Below are positions 46,034-56,881 of a DNA stretch of 64,000 nucleotides, piece by piece. The notes beneath the pieces are model-generated. The model did not search any database, was not told the DNA's origin, and was given only the letters and a program-made list of their open reading frames with translations. The stretch is from positions 1 through 64,000 of the forward strand of contig DF241567.1 of the NCBI GenBank assembly GCA_000507305.1. The letters run 5' to 3'. The stretch comes from Breviolum minutum Mf 1.05b.01. Its lineage: Eukaryota; Sar; Dinophyceae; Suessiales; Symbiodiniaceae. Within the stretch, counting starts at the first letter, position 1, and each line of letters starts with the position of its first letter. The position numbers and the translations under genes are program-made.

Positions 46034-49000
46034 CGACGATGATGACGATGATGATGATGATGATGATGATGAAGAATTTTCCTAGCGCAAAAGCCTCCAA
46101 AAATCTCCAAAATCACTACTAATTAATTAGACTTAACGGCTTCTCATTTCAGCTTTGTAGAGCATGATTTTGCTTCGTGCCAGCATTAGGATCAATAAAA
46201 ACGGCAGGTTATGCTTACAGTCTAGCAGCAAAACTGCTGGGCAACGGCCTTAGTTAAGAGTTGATGGTCCAGGTTTTGCATGCAAGAATCTGTTTGTCCA
46301 GTGGTAGCCAGCCATTCGTCATTTTGTTTTGCTTGGGAAGTACCCAGGTCATTTTCGATGATTCTCCTTATAGCATTTTCAAGATGATGATTACCTCCAT
46401 TCCTCCGCAGGTATGGGTGAGTGGAATCGTGACTGGTCAGACATGTCCAGTCAGTGGACAGATTCATTGGACAAGATTTTGGGTCGAAGTGCAACAAATG
46501 ACGGCACTTTCTGGATTGATTTCATGCATTTCTTGCTGCTTGGCATAATCTCTGGAGGATCTTTTTCAGATTGCTTGTATTATTAAAGAAAATGTTGTGA
46601 GCTGTTCCAGTTGTCAAAAGGAAAGCCACTATATATAGACAACGATAACTTATGATAACTTCACCCCAACTTCAACTTGTGAAGTTTTGAAAAACAACTG
46701 GAGTTCCTGCGATGCGAGATCACAATGGGAAAATTCCAGGGATGCAAGACTTTTGTTCAGGTCATGTTAGAATCTATAACAAGTTGTCAGCTTGAAGCCT
46801 AGGCATTTGTAGCCATGGAACATTTATTGAATCCATGAAGCAGAAGGATACTGAGTGGACATAAAAATTCACCTCGCAGTGAAAAAATATGTTAAGTTGA
46901 TTTAAACAGCCGCAAAAATAATCATGATCATTATACAATACAAATTCATGGAAGCAATTACATCTTTGTTTACTGTTTTTACCTTAATTTCTGAACCAAC
47001 CAGTAAATCATATAACACCCCAAAACCAAAAAAACACCTGGCAAAAACTACCAACTTCGCATCCAAGTTTTCCTGGATTTCCCGGCTTCCTCCACCGGCT
47101 TTGTTAATAACACTCCAGGATGGCCTTCGAAGTGGTCGATGTATGTTTTGCATTTCCGGGATGGCATGCAGCAAGCTTCGAGAATCTGTTCTGTGCCAAG
47201 TCCGAGCTGTCGAGGTTTGGGGGGGGATGATGATACTAAACGATGGGCTGAAATCCGGGTAACTCAACTCAACCAGGTTGAGGTTGGTAGTTTGTTGGTA
47301 GTTTATCCCATTATTTACAGGGTTTTTTTACATATCAGTGTGGTGCAGCAATTCTGAACCATCAACAGTATCATGTTTGCTTCTGAAAAGATTTTTGAAT
47401 CCCGCTGTTTTTTGTTGGTTAGCAGTAGCCAAGTTGAAAGATTCGTTTTGGGCAAAAAGGAGATGGACAATTTGAATTGTGGTATTGAACAAGATGTTTT
47501 GAGGATTTGGCATCCAAAAGTACATAATGATATGTACATTAGAATTGTGGCGTATTGCTTCTTCATGTATATCAATATGATTAGCCTGCTCATATTCTTG
47601 TGATTTCACCTTTTTTGTACCTTTCTGCTTCCGGTGTGCTTCTTTCAAATTACGGGAAGATTGTCCGGTGCCGTATCTGGGGTCTGTTTCACAACTTGGG
47701 CGGAGGATTCCAACGTTTTCCAGGATTCCTCTGGGTCAATCTATTGGTGAATCAGATGGCATGACATGGCAGCTTCCTGACAAGTATGGACCATCCCCCT
47801 CAACGCTATAAACAACATCGTTTGGTTTCAGTTTTCTTTCTGTTCACCTTTCTCGAGATTCAGATGTTTTTGGGGAAAAAACCGGCATGGGTTTTTTCAA
47901 ACTTCAAACATGACCTGCTGTAGTTTAACCACCTTTTGCCCGCAGGCTTTGCCGTGATGCCTACGTCTTGGAGATTGAGACGCCTCGGACGGATGCTCGG
48001 CAACCGGCAGTGAAGATTTTTGGATCGGGGTTTGGACAGGTCAAAATGGGCTCTTACGAAAAAGATATGACTTTTGATTTTGACTGATTCAGATAAGAAA
48101 ATTCGGGGGGAAATTCGGAAGACTATTCTGGTACAAAAAAGACCCTAATAACATCCGATTCTTATTCTCTACGGCATTTGGATGAGCAATATCAAAGGGA
48201 AGTAAGGATCGGGTTCGTTAGTTGCAAAACATTGAGATGATGCAAAACCAAGTGACAATCACTTTCAAAAATGCATTCTGGCCCTGGCAACACTTGGTAG
48301 TGCCAAGAGAAGGATGGACATTGAAACTCCGAATAAAGTTCAAGCTCATGTAGTTTGATGTCCCTATCAACCACGCCATGAAAAGTCAACCAGGATTTGT
48401 ACATCTCAGTATTGCAGCCCACAAAACGTGGCACCTGGATGCGTGGTGAACGTAAACGTTTCTACCAGCCAGGCGCGTCTGGGGTTGTATCTCAAGGTGA
48501 GATTGTTGATTCATGATAATGATTGTATATGCATGTATCTTTCGGATCTCTATAGTACCCCATCCCCGAATGCTATCAGTTCATGAATTTGCACCAAACG
48601 GGTGCTAAAGCAGTACCTGAAAGGCAAAAAAAACCATGCACAGCTTGCAAAAAGGACGAGTGATCAACTAGACAGCTGGAAACGATCGTATTGATTTTTG
48701 AAGAGCTAAGGATGAGCCATTTGAATGATGCGTATTTTTCCTGCTTTCCCTATTCAATATTCTTTATTTGGATTCCCATGTTTATGATACCAAAAAATCG
48801 TTAAGGAATACATCTATATAGATTCCTTCACTTTGATCCACTGAGGTGATATAAGCTTGTTGCTTTTCCTCCTGAGCGATATCCGTAGCTTGTGTCTTGG
48901 TTATGTGAACTCGAAGGTCTTGTTGGTTGAGATACAAAGGTAGACATACCCTCCAGGGCTTTCAACATGTCCCACCAGGCGGGAAAAGGACAATGATGTA

Positions 49001-49625
49001 CCACCCATACTACTGCTAGGGGTCTAGCACTGTGGATGGGCATCACTGGTAAAGGGGGAGTCGACAGTTGTGATCTTCCCGAAACGAATTCGGAAGTGAG
49101 CTCAACAACAGGTTTTGACGGTTGACTCCTCAAAAAAGTTCACTCCCTCTCGACTTTCATTGGATGGTCGTTGCTTGTTTACTGTTGCTTATGACTTGAG
49201 GACTATGGAAAGATGTGTGGCGTCCCACTTGAAAGGAACCTAAGTCCGGAGCACGTTCCAGGCGTCGCGGTTGGTGTGTTTTCCAATGTTTTAGATACTG
49301 CTTGTGCTTTTTTAAATAGGTTTCTTCATTTCCAAATGTTTCTCTTTCCAACTGAATTCAGACACAATCACACGTCATCAACTTCACCTTGATACAATTT
49401 TTGTTGGGGGAGTATCTATTTCAGAGTGAATAATATCCAACAATATGTCTTTCCCAATGCCAATCGTCCAACTTAAGACTTTCCCGTAAACAACCCTACT
49501 GGGTGGGTGGCTGACACGTTGCCCAGATGACCCTTGCCGTGGGAAACTACCTCTTGCTGCCCTTCTGCTTGGGTGCTGGGCCAGTAGCCATCAGTGGTGG
49601 TCCCGAGGCCGACGACCGGACCTAA
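41103..49625 (+). CDS. Calpain-family cysteine protease (5' partial)
   Basis: Peptidase C2 family. Exons: 41103-about 41184 (GDCWFLSALAVVAQRPDL, catalytic Cys), 41430-41536 (GCYTVQLFLDGRWCDIT), 41909-41983 (VDDQLPC), 42304-42348 (DGQLWVPLLEKAYAK), 43192-43236 (AHGSYRAISGGSVAE), 43512-43559 (AFLDLTGAATETINLE), possibly 44241-44310, 44332-44376 (LPMGCGTAGHPELEE), 45522-45569 (VGLVGYHAYSILDLCE, catalytic His), 45829-45892 (IQLLRLRNPHG, catalytic Asn), 46411-about 46545 (GEWNRDWSDMSSQW, DGTFWIDF). 47946-48039, 48386-48496 (DLYISVLQPTKRGTW) and 49527-49625 (MTLAVGNYLLLPFCLG, stop TAA) fit the C2-like domain. All three catalytic residues are present; the usual NPWG is NPHG. The junctions 41536/41909, 43236/43512 and 44376/45522 keep phase only with GC donors. 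N-terminal exons were not found. Calpains are usually Ca2+-regulated cytosolic proteases, but no EF-hand is seen. Confidence 0.88.
41223..41326. mobile_element. MITE-like fold-back, ACACCCCGGAAAACTAACATG family, calpain intron
   Basis: The left end ctacaccccggaaaactaac atgtcccc pairs with the right end ggggacatgttagttttcag gggagta. It lies in the first calpain intron seen, between the Cys exon and 41430. Confidence 0.8.
42417..42523. mobile_element. MITE-like fold-back, ACTCCCGAAG...family, calpain intron
   Basis: The left end tacactcccgaagtgtaac and right end cttaaactttgggggggta are imperfect inverted repeats, with internal agccccagaaaa against ttttcaggggc. Related to 41223, 44947 and 54847 copies. 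Confidence 0.6.
43414..43442. repeat. Poly-T / (TTG)n tract in calpain intron
   Basis: A T run followed by ttgttgttgttgttg. Low-complexity intronic sequence. Confidence 0.8.
43681..43803. mobile_element. MITE-like fold-back, GTGTTTC...GGTACC family, copy 3
   Basis: The left arm tatatgggtgtttctgaaaa taatggtacc pairs with the right arm ggtaccattattttcggaaa cccccatata. It lies inside a calpain intron. Confidence 0.85.
44947..45048. mobile_element. MITE-like fold-back, near-perfect arms, calpain intron
   Basis: The left arm actccggtaaaactaacata gcaatggaaaa pairs with the right arm ttttccattgctatgttagt ttaccggagg. It is one of the best-preserved fold-backs in the window, which suggests recent movement. 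Confidence 0.85.
45985..46073. repeat. (GAT)n microsatellite in calpain intron
   Basis: About 30 repeats of gat with gac interruptions. The poly-His reverse frame and poly-Asp/Met forward frames are artefacts of it. Confidence 0.9.
47270..47372. repeat. Diverged relative of the CTGTTGATGG fold-back family
   Basis: It shares gttgaggttggtagtttgtt, ttatcccattatttacaggg and the terminal ccatcaacagta with 56092-56213 and 31537-31627, but the left end is not clearly inverted. Probably an old copy. Confidence 0.45.
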
Positions 49626-50156
49626 CAAACATGTAGTTATAGCACCCTTGGAAATTTCAACACGGCTAGATATTGAATATTATTTTTTGGAAGAGGTGCA
49701 GTATTTCCTATGAAATGTGAAATTTCTTGTGCTTACGTACAGTATATTTTCATGGATGATCATATATCTTCTGGCCCTTGTGTTCATTATACATACATTA
49801 TAATATGTAAATAGAAGTTGGTGGTAATCGGACATTGGCATGAACACAATAATATGGCATCCCCCATAAATATCCCCTTGGAACAGAAAAAGTCGTGATT
49901 TCTGCACGATGGTCCTTTTGAAAAAGCATTCTTCTTATCTAGCGAAAAGGCTTTTGCCAGAAGATACCCCCTGCATTTAGAACACAAACACAGCACCTCA
50001 ACATTACAACGTTGCAAAAATACGTTTTGGTTTTGGGATTCACTCTTTTATTTGGTTGCTTGTGGGATTGGTTGTGGTGGGCCTTTAAAAGAAAAGAAAA
50101 AACATGTGGAGTTTTTCCTTCACCCCGGGGGTGAATCCCTTGGTGATCTGTGGGAG

Positions 50157-51203
50157 GTAGCACCTTGGACCCTTCGCTTGCAAAGTTCTCAGCCGCTGCG
50201 CTGCACGGCGAAGAAAACCGCGGGCTTTACTGGGCAGCTGGACCGTGCTGCCGGCGCGGCATGGCGGTGTCTGCTGCCTGAGGTGGGAAATGGGTATGGT
50301 TTGGGTGGCTGACCTTGGAGAGGTTGAGGTTGTTTGTTTTAGTGATTTTTATTTGCAAGAATCCATAATAGATTTTCAGCTTCAAAATTTTTTTAGCTGC
50401 TGAGAGTTGCTGGTTGAGAAAGATTTTTTCATGAGCAACAAATCAACAAAAATTCAAGGACTTCAACGACTGAGCCATATAGCATATAGCCTTCGCAGCA
50501 TTTCCCCCCGTTAAGACATTCACCTCTGTTGTGGCAGGCTTCGCCTGGTTTGGTCGAGAACTCACTAGGAGATGAGGTTTCAGGGGAGTTTGGGTGATCA
50601 TTGGGCGATATAGATTTGTGGTTGTCCCCAAAAAAACAACCGGGGGGGCTCCCAAAATCCGACTTGGCTTCACATTAAACAACAGATTTTTTATTTTGAC
50701 ATATGCTTGGAGGTTTTTTTATTGGGAAGGTCTAAGGTTGTTTCAGCACACCGAACTGGAACACACCTTTGGAGCAACCTTTACCAACAGGCTAAAAACA
50801 AGGGATTCCCTTCATAGTTGGCCAAGGGGATTGCCTAACCGGGTGTGCGATATCGGGGTATTTCAGGCAGGTCATATGGCAAAGGCCACCAGCCACATTT
50901 TGGGGTCACCTCAAGCTGAGCCACGAAGAAAAGTTACGCAGTCCAATTTTTTGTTGTCAAACGAAGAAACACGACTCTGTCTTGAGATTCTCTGGTTTTT
51001 TTTAACCAAAAATTTCTCGGGCCTTTCAAAACCAATGCACATCTTAACCATCAGAGTGTCGGCTTTTCAAAGTTGTTGACGACGGGTGACATCCTGATCC
51101 TAGCAGGTCCGCTTCGCAGTGTCTCGCAGTGGAACTGTCACTTTGGAAGCTGTGGTCTTGGTGTGGTTGGCTGTGAACCATTGTCGAAACTGGCTACGAA
51201 CGG
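50157..51203 (+). CDS. Phase-0 exon chain, unrecognised; may continue the calpain gene
   Basis: Exons: 50157-50282 (AG|G acceptor, GAG|GTGGGA donor, 42 codons with RCTAKKTAGFTGQLDRAAGA), 50538-50576 (acceptor gttgtggcag, donor GAG|GTTTCA, ASPGLVENSLGDE), 50867-50914 (AGHMAKATSHILGSPQ, GC donor or longer) and 51107-about 51203 (VRFAVSRSGTVTLEAVVLVW then LAVNHCRNWLRT, donor GTGATG). All are phase 0 and therefore joinable. The calpain exon ending with a stop at 49625 contains an in-phase GT (CCA|GTAGCC), so these could be alternative 3' exons of that gene. No domain recognised. Confidence 0.45.
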
Positions 51204-51345
51204 GTGATGTGAGGAGGGATGAGGGATGAAGGATGATGTGAGTCTTCAAGTCATAGGGTGAAAAGTGTGTAATGAACAGGAAGGAACATACTTTTAAATA
51301 AAATCCCAAAGGAATAGGCTATGACAGTACAATAAAACGACATTG

Positions 51346-51445
51346 CCATTTTTAAATCCATGGTGTTTTTCAAATCCAGAGTGATTCTCTTTTAAATCCA
51401 TAGTGATTTCATCACAGAGTTTCAAATCCATAGTGATTTTCAAAC
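51346..51445. repeat. Short tandem repeat of ttttcaaatccatagtga
   Basis: Four imperfect units (aaatccatggtg, aaatccagagtgatt, aaatccatagtgatttc, aaatccatagtgatttt) within 100 bases. Non-coding. Confidence 0.65.
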
Positions 51446-53130
51446 CATCTCACGAGAAACTCTATGATGATTTTTGAGAAAGAAATGACACGGACCTCCC
51501 AAACAACCCTCAACGCAACCACCGAGGAAGTAAAGCGTTGAAGCTTCAAATTGTGGCAAAGGCCGGGGCTATTTTTTTTCGGGATGCTGCAAGCAAAAAA
51601 AAGGCGGTGCAGCACAAGATCTTTGGGTTTCTTGATTGAAAGTGAGTATGAACATATGTGTGTGTATATGCATATATATGTATACATGAATGTATAGGAC
51701 TATATAATTAGAATCAATATCTTATAATATTTGTAGAGGATTTCCGAAAGTTTAAGGCATGTTCACTGCAATTTCACAGCTTATTCAATATTTTGCTTGT
51801 CTTTATATTCGTATCATTTCATATAGGTGTTTGAATGCGAATACCTGCGAAGTGGAAAAAACCCATGACTTTTCTCAGATCAAACTGTTGAACTTTGGCT
51901 TCTCAAGAACTGAGCCATTTTTTGTTGACCGCAAATTGGAGCAGTGACCAAAACCCCAGTGACCTAGTTTCTATCGAAATTTTGGCTACCAAATTATAAT
52001 TGATTACATAAATCATATGGATTACAACAAGTATGTCTGTATGTCTGTATTTGTATATATATATGTCTTTATATATATAATAGATATGTATGTATAAATA
52101 TGTGTTATATAAATATGCGTCCTAGAATGGTTTGTGTTTGAACACCGCTCAATCAATACCTTGAGCCTCGTCCAGGCCATGGTGGTGCGAGATAGCACAG
52201 GAATTTGTATATCCCGACAAGTACCACAGGAGATGGATCCTTGGTGTGGGTGAAGGTTGTGCAGTTTGATAAAGCCAGAACTACAACTTGAAGATAAATC
52301 TGATGTATATATATATATATGTGTATAAGATATATGTAGATGATTCCTCTTCAGTTTCCAAGCAGATGTGTTCTATCAACTAGGGCTTTTGAGAATTTGG
52401 AAAAACATTGCATAGGTATGTCACCAGGGCCTCACCTTAGATTATGAATCTATGCTGATGTCGTCTTTTCTAATGGTGAACTGCTGATTCAACTTGATGA
52501 TGCCGCAGATGATGGTAATCTGTAAGATTTCGGGTTTCAGGTACACATAAGCTAGATGGCACCTGAGTGGCATGGTTCGACTGTGAACATGGGAACTGAG
52601 CTTTTCAAAGTGATCACGGTAAGAAATTTTCCACTCAGCAAAAGATAAATCTCCAAAATGTACCTCTGGACAAAAAAGCTAAAAAAGTACTCCTTTCTCA
52701 TCGTCCCTGGGCTCCCTGAGGTTGAAAACGATGCCTTGGGGATTTCCCAAGATGGCCTTGATGGCTAATTGATGTAAAGACTCCGAATGATCTTTTGAAA
52801 AAGATCCTCTAGAAAACCTACACCCCAAAATCAACATGTCCCTCCGAATTTGTTCATCCAACCATCAATTTTCAGTGGATATGTCAGTTTTTTGGTACTT
52901 GTATCTTTAAATAAATGGGTCAAAAAATCGGTTGTCATTTCTTCGTCCCTTCCGTTGATCATCAACCAAGTTGATGTCACCGTGGTACTTAAAGTGCCCA
53001 CACTGCCGCCTGAGGAAAGTGTGTTACCATGTCAGCTCTGTGGCAGGTGTCGGGAAAGGGAAGGTTGAGAACCCGGGCAGACAGGTGAAGTATGAATTAC
53101 TAGCTGAAAAAGGTGTTTTTACCAAGGAAA

Positions 53131-53229
53131 ACTGGGTGGTGGTTTCAAATATTTTTTATTTTCACCCCTACTTGGGGAAATGGTCCAATTTGACTAATAT
53201 TTTTCAAATGGATTGAAACCACCAACTGG
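53131..53229. mobile_element. MITE-like fold-back, GGTGGTTTCA family, copy 5
   Basis: Begins actgggtggtggtttcaaat and ends ggattgaaaccaccaactgg. The internal ttttcacccctacttgggga is conserved. Confidence 0.8.
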
Positions 53230-53489
53230 AAAATGATGGAACATTTTGATCCAACTAATCAGATCACGTTGAGTGGCGAGGATATTTGGATCCGTTGATC
53301 CAGTGGAGCAGAGATACATTTTGTGACCATTTTGTGATACAGTCAAATCTGGTTGTATAGTAGATTTCATAACCTGCGTCACCATGAATGAAGCCTGGTG
53401 TAGTAAAGCAAAGTTGGGAGTTTGCAATTGAATATACATAGTGACATAGTAAGAGCTTTCATTACACCGACTTTCCATTGTTCTACCAG

Positions 53490-53563
53490 CCAGGAAGGGC
53501 CACTCAGGGCGAAATTGTACGCAGCAAATGCAGCGGAAACATCGGCGTTGGCAACAACAGTTG
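53490..53563 (+). CDS. Internal exon, product unknown
   Basis: Acceptor ccattgttctaccag and donor AGTTG|GTAACT. The frame is PGRATQGEIVRSKCSGNIGV then GNNS, leaving in phase 2. It ends 19 bases before a fold-back repeat. Not recognised. Confidence 0.45.
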
Positions 53564-53581
53564 GTAACTCTGATTGGAAAG

Positions 53582-53695
53582 TTACACCCCTGAAGATCAA
53601 CATGGAACAGAATCATGGAGGTTTGGTTCAGATTATTTTTCCTTTCCAAATGGGTGATGGCTGTAGGTTCCATCCCTTCATCTTCCAGGGTGTAA
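53582..53695. mobile_element. MITE-like fold-back, TTACACCCCTGAAGAT family
   Basis: The left end ttacacccctgaagatcaac atggaac pairs with the right end gttccatcccttcatcttcc agggtgtaa. Related to 29970-30052. Confidence 0.75.
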
Positions 53696-54846
53696 CTGGG
53701 TTGTGGCAGGGGCTGACCACCAAGGCACCTTGGAGACTCTTTGAGATCTCTATGTCTCTTGACGGCACGGTGACTGACTGACTGATTCACGTGGTGTAAA
53801 TCTGAAGCAACTACCAGCAAGTCAGGTTGTGGGTATGAACAGATGAGTTTTTTTTTAAAAATCATGCACTTTTTTTGTTGATGTGTAGGTTATCATTCCT
53901 TTTCTTTTGGGGGGGGGGGAGGTTTATAATGCAAACAATACTTTATACCTTTGTGGTGTTGCAGTATAAAAGCATATCATTCACGCGACATACCAAAGAC
54001 ATTGTGGGATGGCCAGCAACATGAAGGGGCCTTCATGAAATGGAGAGACTGGAGACACACTTCACTTATGAAAGACCGCCGTAGACACAAAATGCAGACC
54101 AACGTTACATAATATTTATGTACAGTGTACATAGGATATATACAGACATGTATGTTTATATACCGAACCTTTTAAAACCCCCAGCTAGGCGCCTTTTGGG
54201 CAGCTGGTTGATTTTGCTGCAAATCCCACTTGGCCAAAATGCACACATGGAGTATGAACACGAAACCACATATTTGTAGATGTTTTGGTAGGCTTACACA
54301 TATGTGCACCATGTAAGGGTATGTCTATATATACATATATATTATACCCATGTATTCCAGTATAAATAGACGAATTGACTCAACAAAAAAAGTCAGCAGA
54401 AAGTATGCACATTGTACATATATATTATACAAATGTACATAAATATGCGCTGCCCTTGTGCTTACCCACATGTTGGTAACCTGGCTTGCGATGTTCCAGA
54501 GGAATCCTCTTCATACAGTGTGATGATTTCAGGTTTACATACAAATCCTGAAGGTTTCAAATGTAGATCCTGATGGTATATAGATCCAAATAGATCCAAT
54601 ATGACATCCCAACAGACAAAGAGGTCCACACACCCAAGAATGATGTATATATATATAAATCCTATTGGATTTTACATAGGAATGGCCTGTTTCTTACTTT
54701 GCATGATGACCCTTTCGCTCTCGCCTTGCAGGTCCTTGCAGAAAGACACGCAAAGATTATGTGCCTTGGCGAATGGTCAGATGATGAAACCCCCAGAGCC
54801 CTGCAAGGCAAGGTCGGCCCCGGAACATTCCATACGGTCGACCCTT

Positions 54847-54963
54847 TACCCTCCCGAAGTATTAACATACTGTAGCCCCTGGAAATCAGGCCTATGTAAA
54901 AGGAAATTATCATCTTCTAACCATTGGATTTCCAGGCGCTTATGTTTAAACATCGGGGAGTAC
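54847..54963. mobile_element. MITE-like fold-back, TACCCTCCCGAAGT family
   Basis: The left end taccctcccgaagtattaac pairs imperfectly with the right end gtttaaacatcggggagta. Internal gcccctggaaatc matches gatttccaggcgc inverted. Confidence 0.65.
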
Positions 54964-55275
54964 ATCTTTTAGAGAATGGCACCTGGAAGCTAAGCTTTGC
55001 TGACAACCTACCAAACATGTCTTATAGGAGTATATATTAGTATATATGTATGATATGTATATCATATGTATGAACATCTTACAAATGTACATATATATAT
55101 ACAAATAATGATCATGAACAACTTAAGCCTCTCCAAGAAAGGCTTGACTCCCAAAAACACACACATTTCCCCCATTGTACTCTCTCTCTCTCTCTATTTT
55201 TTCTGGGTAACTTCGTTTTTTTTCCCGGAAAAGAAGAGAAACAAAAAGGGGGCACATCAAGAGGAAAATTCCGCT

Positions 55276-55327
55276 AAGATTAAAACTCATTGCCTCGCGG
55301 GGTTCCTTCGAGGCGCGGTTTTAATCT
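55276..55327. repeat. Two-stage perfect hairpin inside an open frame
   Basis: The outer arms agattaaaac and gttttaatct and the inner arms gcctcg and cgaggc flank a GC-rich loop. The asymmetric spacer between arms argues against a simple MITE. Confidence 0.55.
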
Positions 55328-56018
55328 CCACTTCGGATCAAGCTGCTCTCGGCCTCCTGCGAGCCTCGGGGTATCCGACTTTGACGAATTCCACGATGTC
55401 AAGGGTATCCATGACGAACATGTGGCTCGCAAGGGAAAGACTCAATCGTAGAATCTTTGGTTTGTGTATTGGGTTGATAAATTAAGATTTCACTATAGTG
55501 TACCAGTTTTAATAGTGGAATGATTTTGGAATTTAAAAGCTTAATATGGATCATTTAGTTTCCAATATTTTCAAACAATTCATTTTTTCACAGTTTCAGT
55601 TTGGGAGTTCTTAGAACACGTTACGTGTTTTTTCACGTTCTTTTTCTAAAAGAGATGCAATGAGAAATGGACAACCACAATCCTGGAGGTGACATATGAT
55701 GAACATGTGGGTAAACCGCAGTTTTTTACCACCAAGGTTTGACGTTTGGCCATTAGAAGAGCCATGGTCTTTCGAACGCCAAGAGGATGATGAGGATTTT
55801 TTCCAGAAACTGCTGATATTTAAACAACATTGTTCTAAAAACTAACGAAAAAATCAGTTGGGGCGCTGAGTAGTCATAATGTAGTCATACCGTCATACCT
55901 GTTTTTTTGGGGTACATAGATATTTCATGTTTGGGAGGTCATAGAAACCTCAGGACCCCAAAAGGATCCCAAACACTTACACAGCTACAGAATCTCCCAT
56001 CGGATGTGGTGTGTTCAG

Positions 56019-56696
56019 GACTTGGCTCGTGCCATTGCGTTGTCAAAGATGGAGATGCCGGAGGTGTCATGCCTTCTGGATAAAGGGTCATACTGTTGAC
56101 GGTTCAGAAATCCTGCAAGCACCGGTTGAGGTTGGTAGTGAATATACCACTATTTACAAGGTTTTAGCACCATCCAAACGGTGGTTGGCAATGGGATTTC
56201 TTCCATCAACAGTACTGTCATACTTTATTGATCCCTTCCCGATACTTTAACTCCAAAATCCTGGTGGGTTTCACAGTTGAATATTCCTGGGAAAAAGTAA
56301 TGCAACATGTTCACCACTTGAGATGCCTGGGCAGACGATTAGGAAAGCGTGACATTTCGATAGTTTGATGAAGACATTCAATTAGATACTTTGATCACCA
56401 TCCCTTCAACAACTACATCTGGTACATCTTTGGGACATTTCAATCTACTAAGTCAACTATCCTTTAAACTTGCAACAAAAACAGCTGGCCTCTGAAAAAA
56501 ACATGTTTGGAGTTTTTGAAGACGATTGCTTCCTTGGTGCAAAACAAGTTTCCACCGCTGTGAAACGGTGGAAAATCCACCATGTTTTATCCTGTTTCAG
56601 GCCATGGTGGATGCTGATGAGCAGAGCCAGCTTCAAGCAGCCATTGCTGCATCTCTTGAGGGGATGGACATTGATGTCAACGAAGCAGAGGACTGA
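56019..56696 (+). CDS. Gene end with two ubiquitin-interacting-motif-like segments
   Basis: Exon 56019-about 56086: acceptor gtgttcag|G, frame DLARAIALSKMEMPEVSCLL DK. Terminal exon 56601-56696: acceptor ttatcctgtttcag|G, frame AMVDADEQSQLQAAIAASLE then GMDIDVNEAED, stop TGA 56694-56696. Both contain the acidic-x-x-x-A-I-x-x-S UIM pattern, which binds ubiquitin in proteins such as ataxin-3-type deubiquitinases. No catalytic domain is seen upstream, so only the UIM assignment is offered. The first exon's donor is uncertain (phase does not join directly), and a fold-back repeat begins 6 bases after it. Confidence 0.55.
56092..56213. mobile_element. MITE-like fold-back, CTGTTGATGG...family, in UIM-gene intron
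   Basis: The left end actgttgacggttcagaaat cc pairs with the right end gggatttcttccatcaacag t. Internal ggttgaggttggtagt and tatttacaaggttttagcac match other members. Confidence 0.75.
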
Positions 56697-56770
56697 AAAT
56701 TGAGGGTTGCGTAGCCGCAGTGATTTGAAGTGCAATGTTGTGATGGGTCCATATTCAAATTGATCGATAT

Positions 56771-56881
56771 ATACAGGCTGGAAAACGAACCACATATTGA
56801 ACCTTTCAAAAAACCATGGTTTGGAAAATCAATTTCCTTTTAACCATTGTTTAGATCTCATCTTGGTTTTCCAGGGTGTAG
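56771..56881. mobile_element. MITE-like fold-back, ACAGGCTGGAAAACGA family
   Basis: The left end acaggctggaaaacgaacca and the right end atcttggttttccagggtgt are imperfect inverted repeats, lying just after the UIM gene stop. Confidence 0.5.

Larger units (their letters stand above)
51204..53489. other. No confident exon; microsatellites and repeats
   Basis: Contains TA/TG-rich microsatellites (51650-51700, 52040-52120, 52305-52335), a fold-back end at 52819-52900 and the GGTGGTTTCA copy at 53131. A Cys-rich frame (ESVLPCQLCGRCREREG, about 53010-53068) may be an exon, but two frames are open there. Confidence 0.4.
53696..56018. other. No confident exon; repeats and one long hairpin
   Basis: Contains homopolymer and TA tracts, the fold-back at 54847-54963 and the hairpin at 55276-55327. 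A 139-codon plus-strand frame (55066-55485, with GFLRGAVLISTSDQAALGLL) is open through the hairpin but lacks clear splice support, and another frame with SDFDEFHDVKGIHDEHVARE is equally plausible. Confidence 0.35.

Noticed and set aside
45919-46116. Poly-histidine minus-strand frame
   Set aside because: Translation of the (GAT)n microsatellite in a calpain intron.
53194-53865. Minus-strand frame of 223 codons, the longest in the window without N
   Set aside because: It runs through two fold-back repeats (53131-53229 and 53582-53695) and has no domain. A plus-strand exon with splice sites lies inside it.
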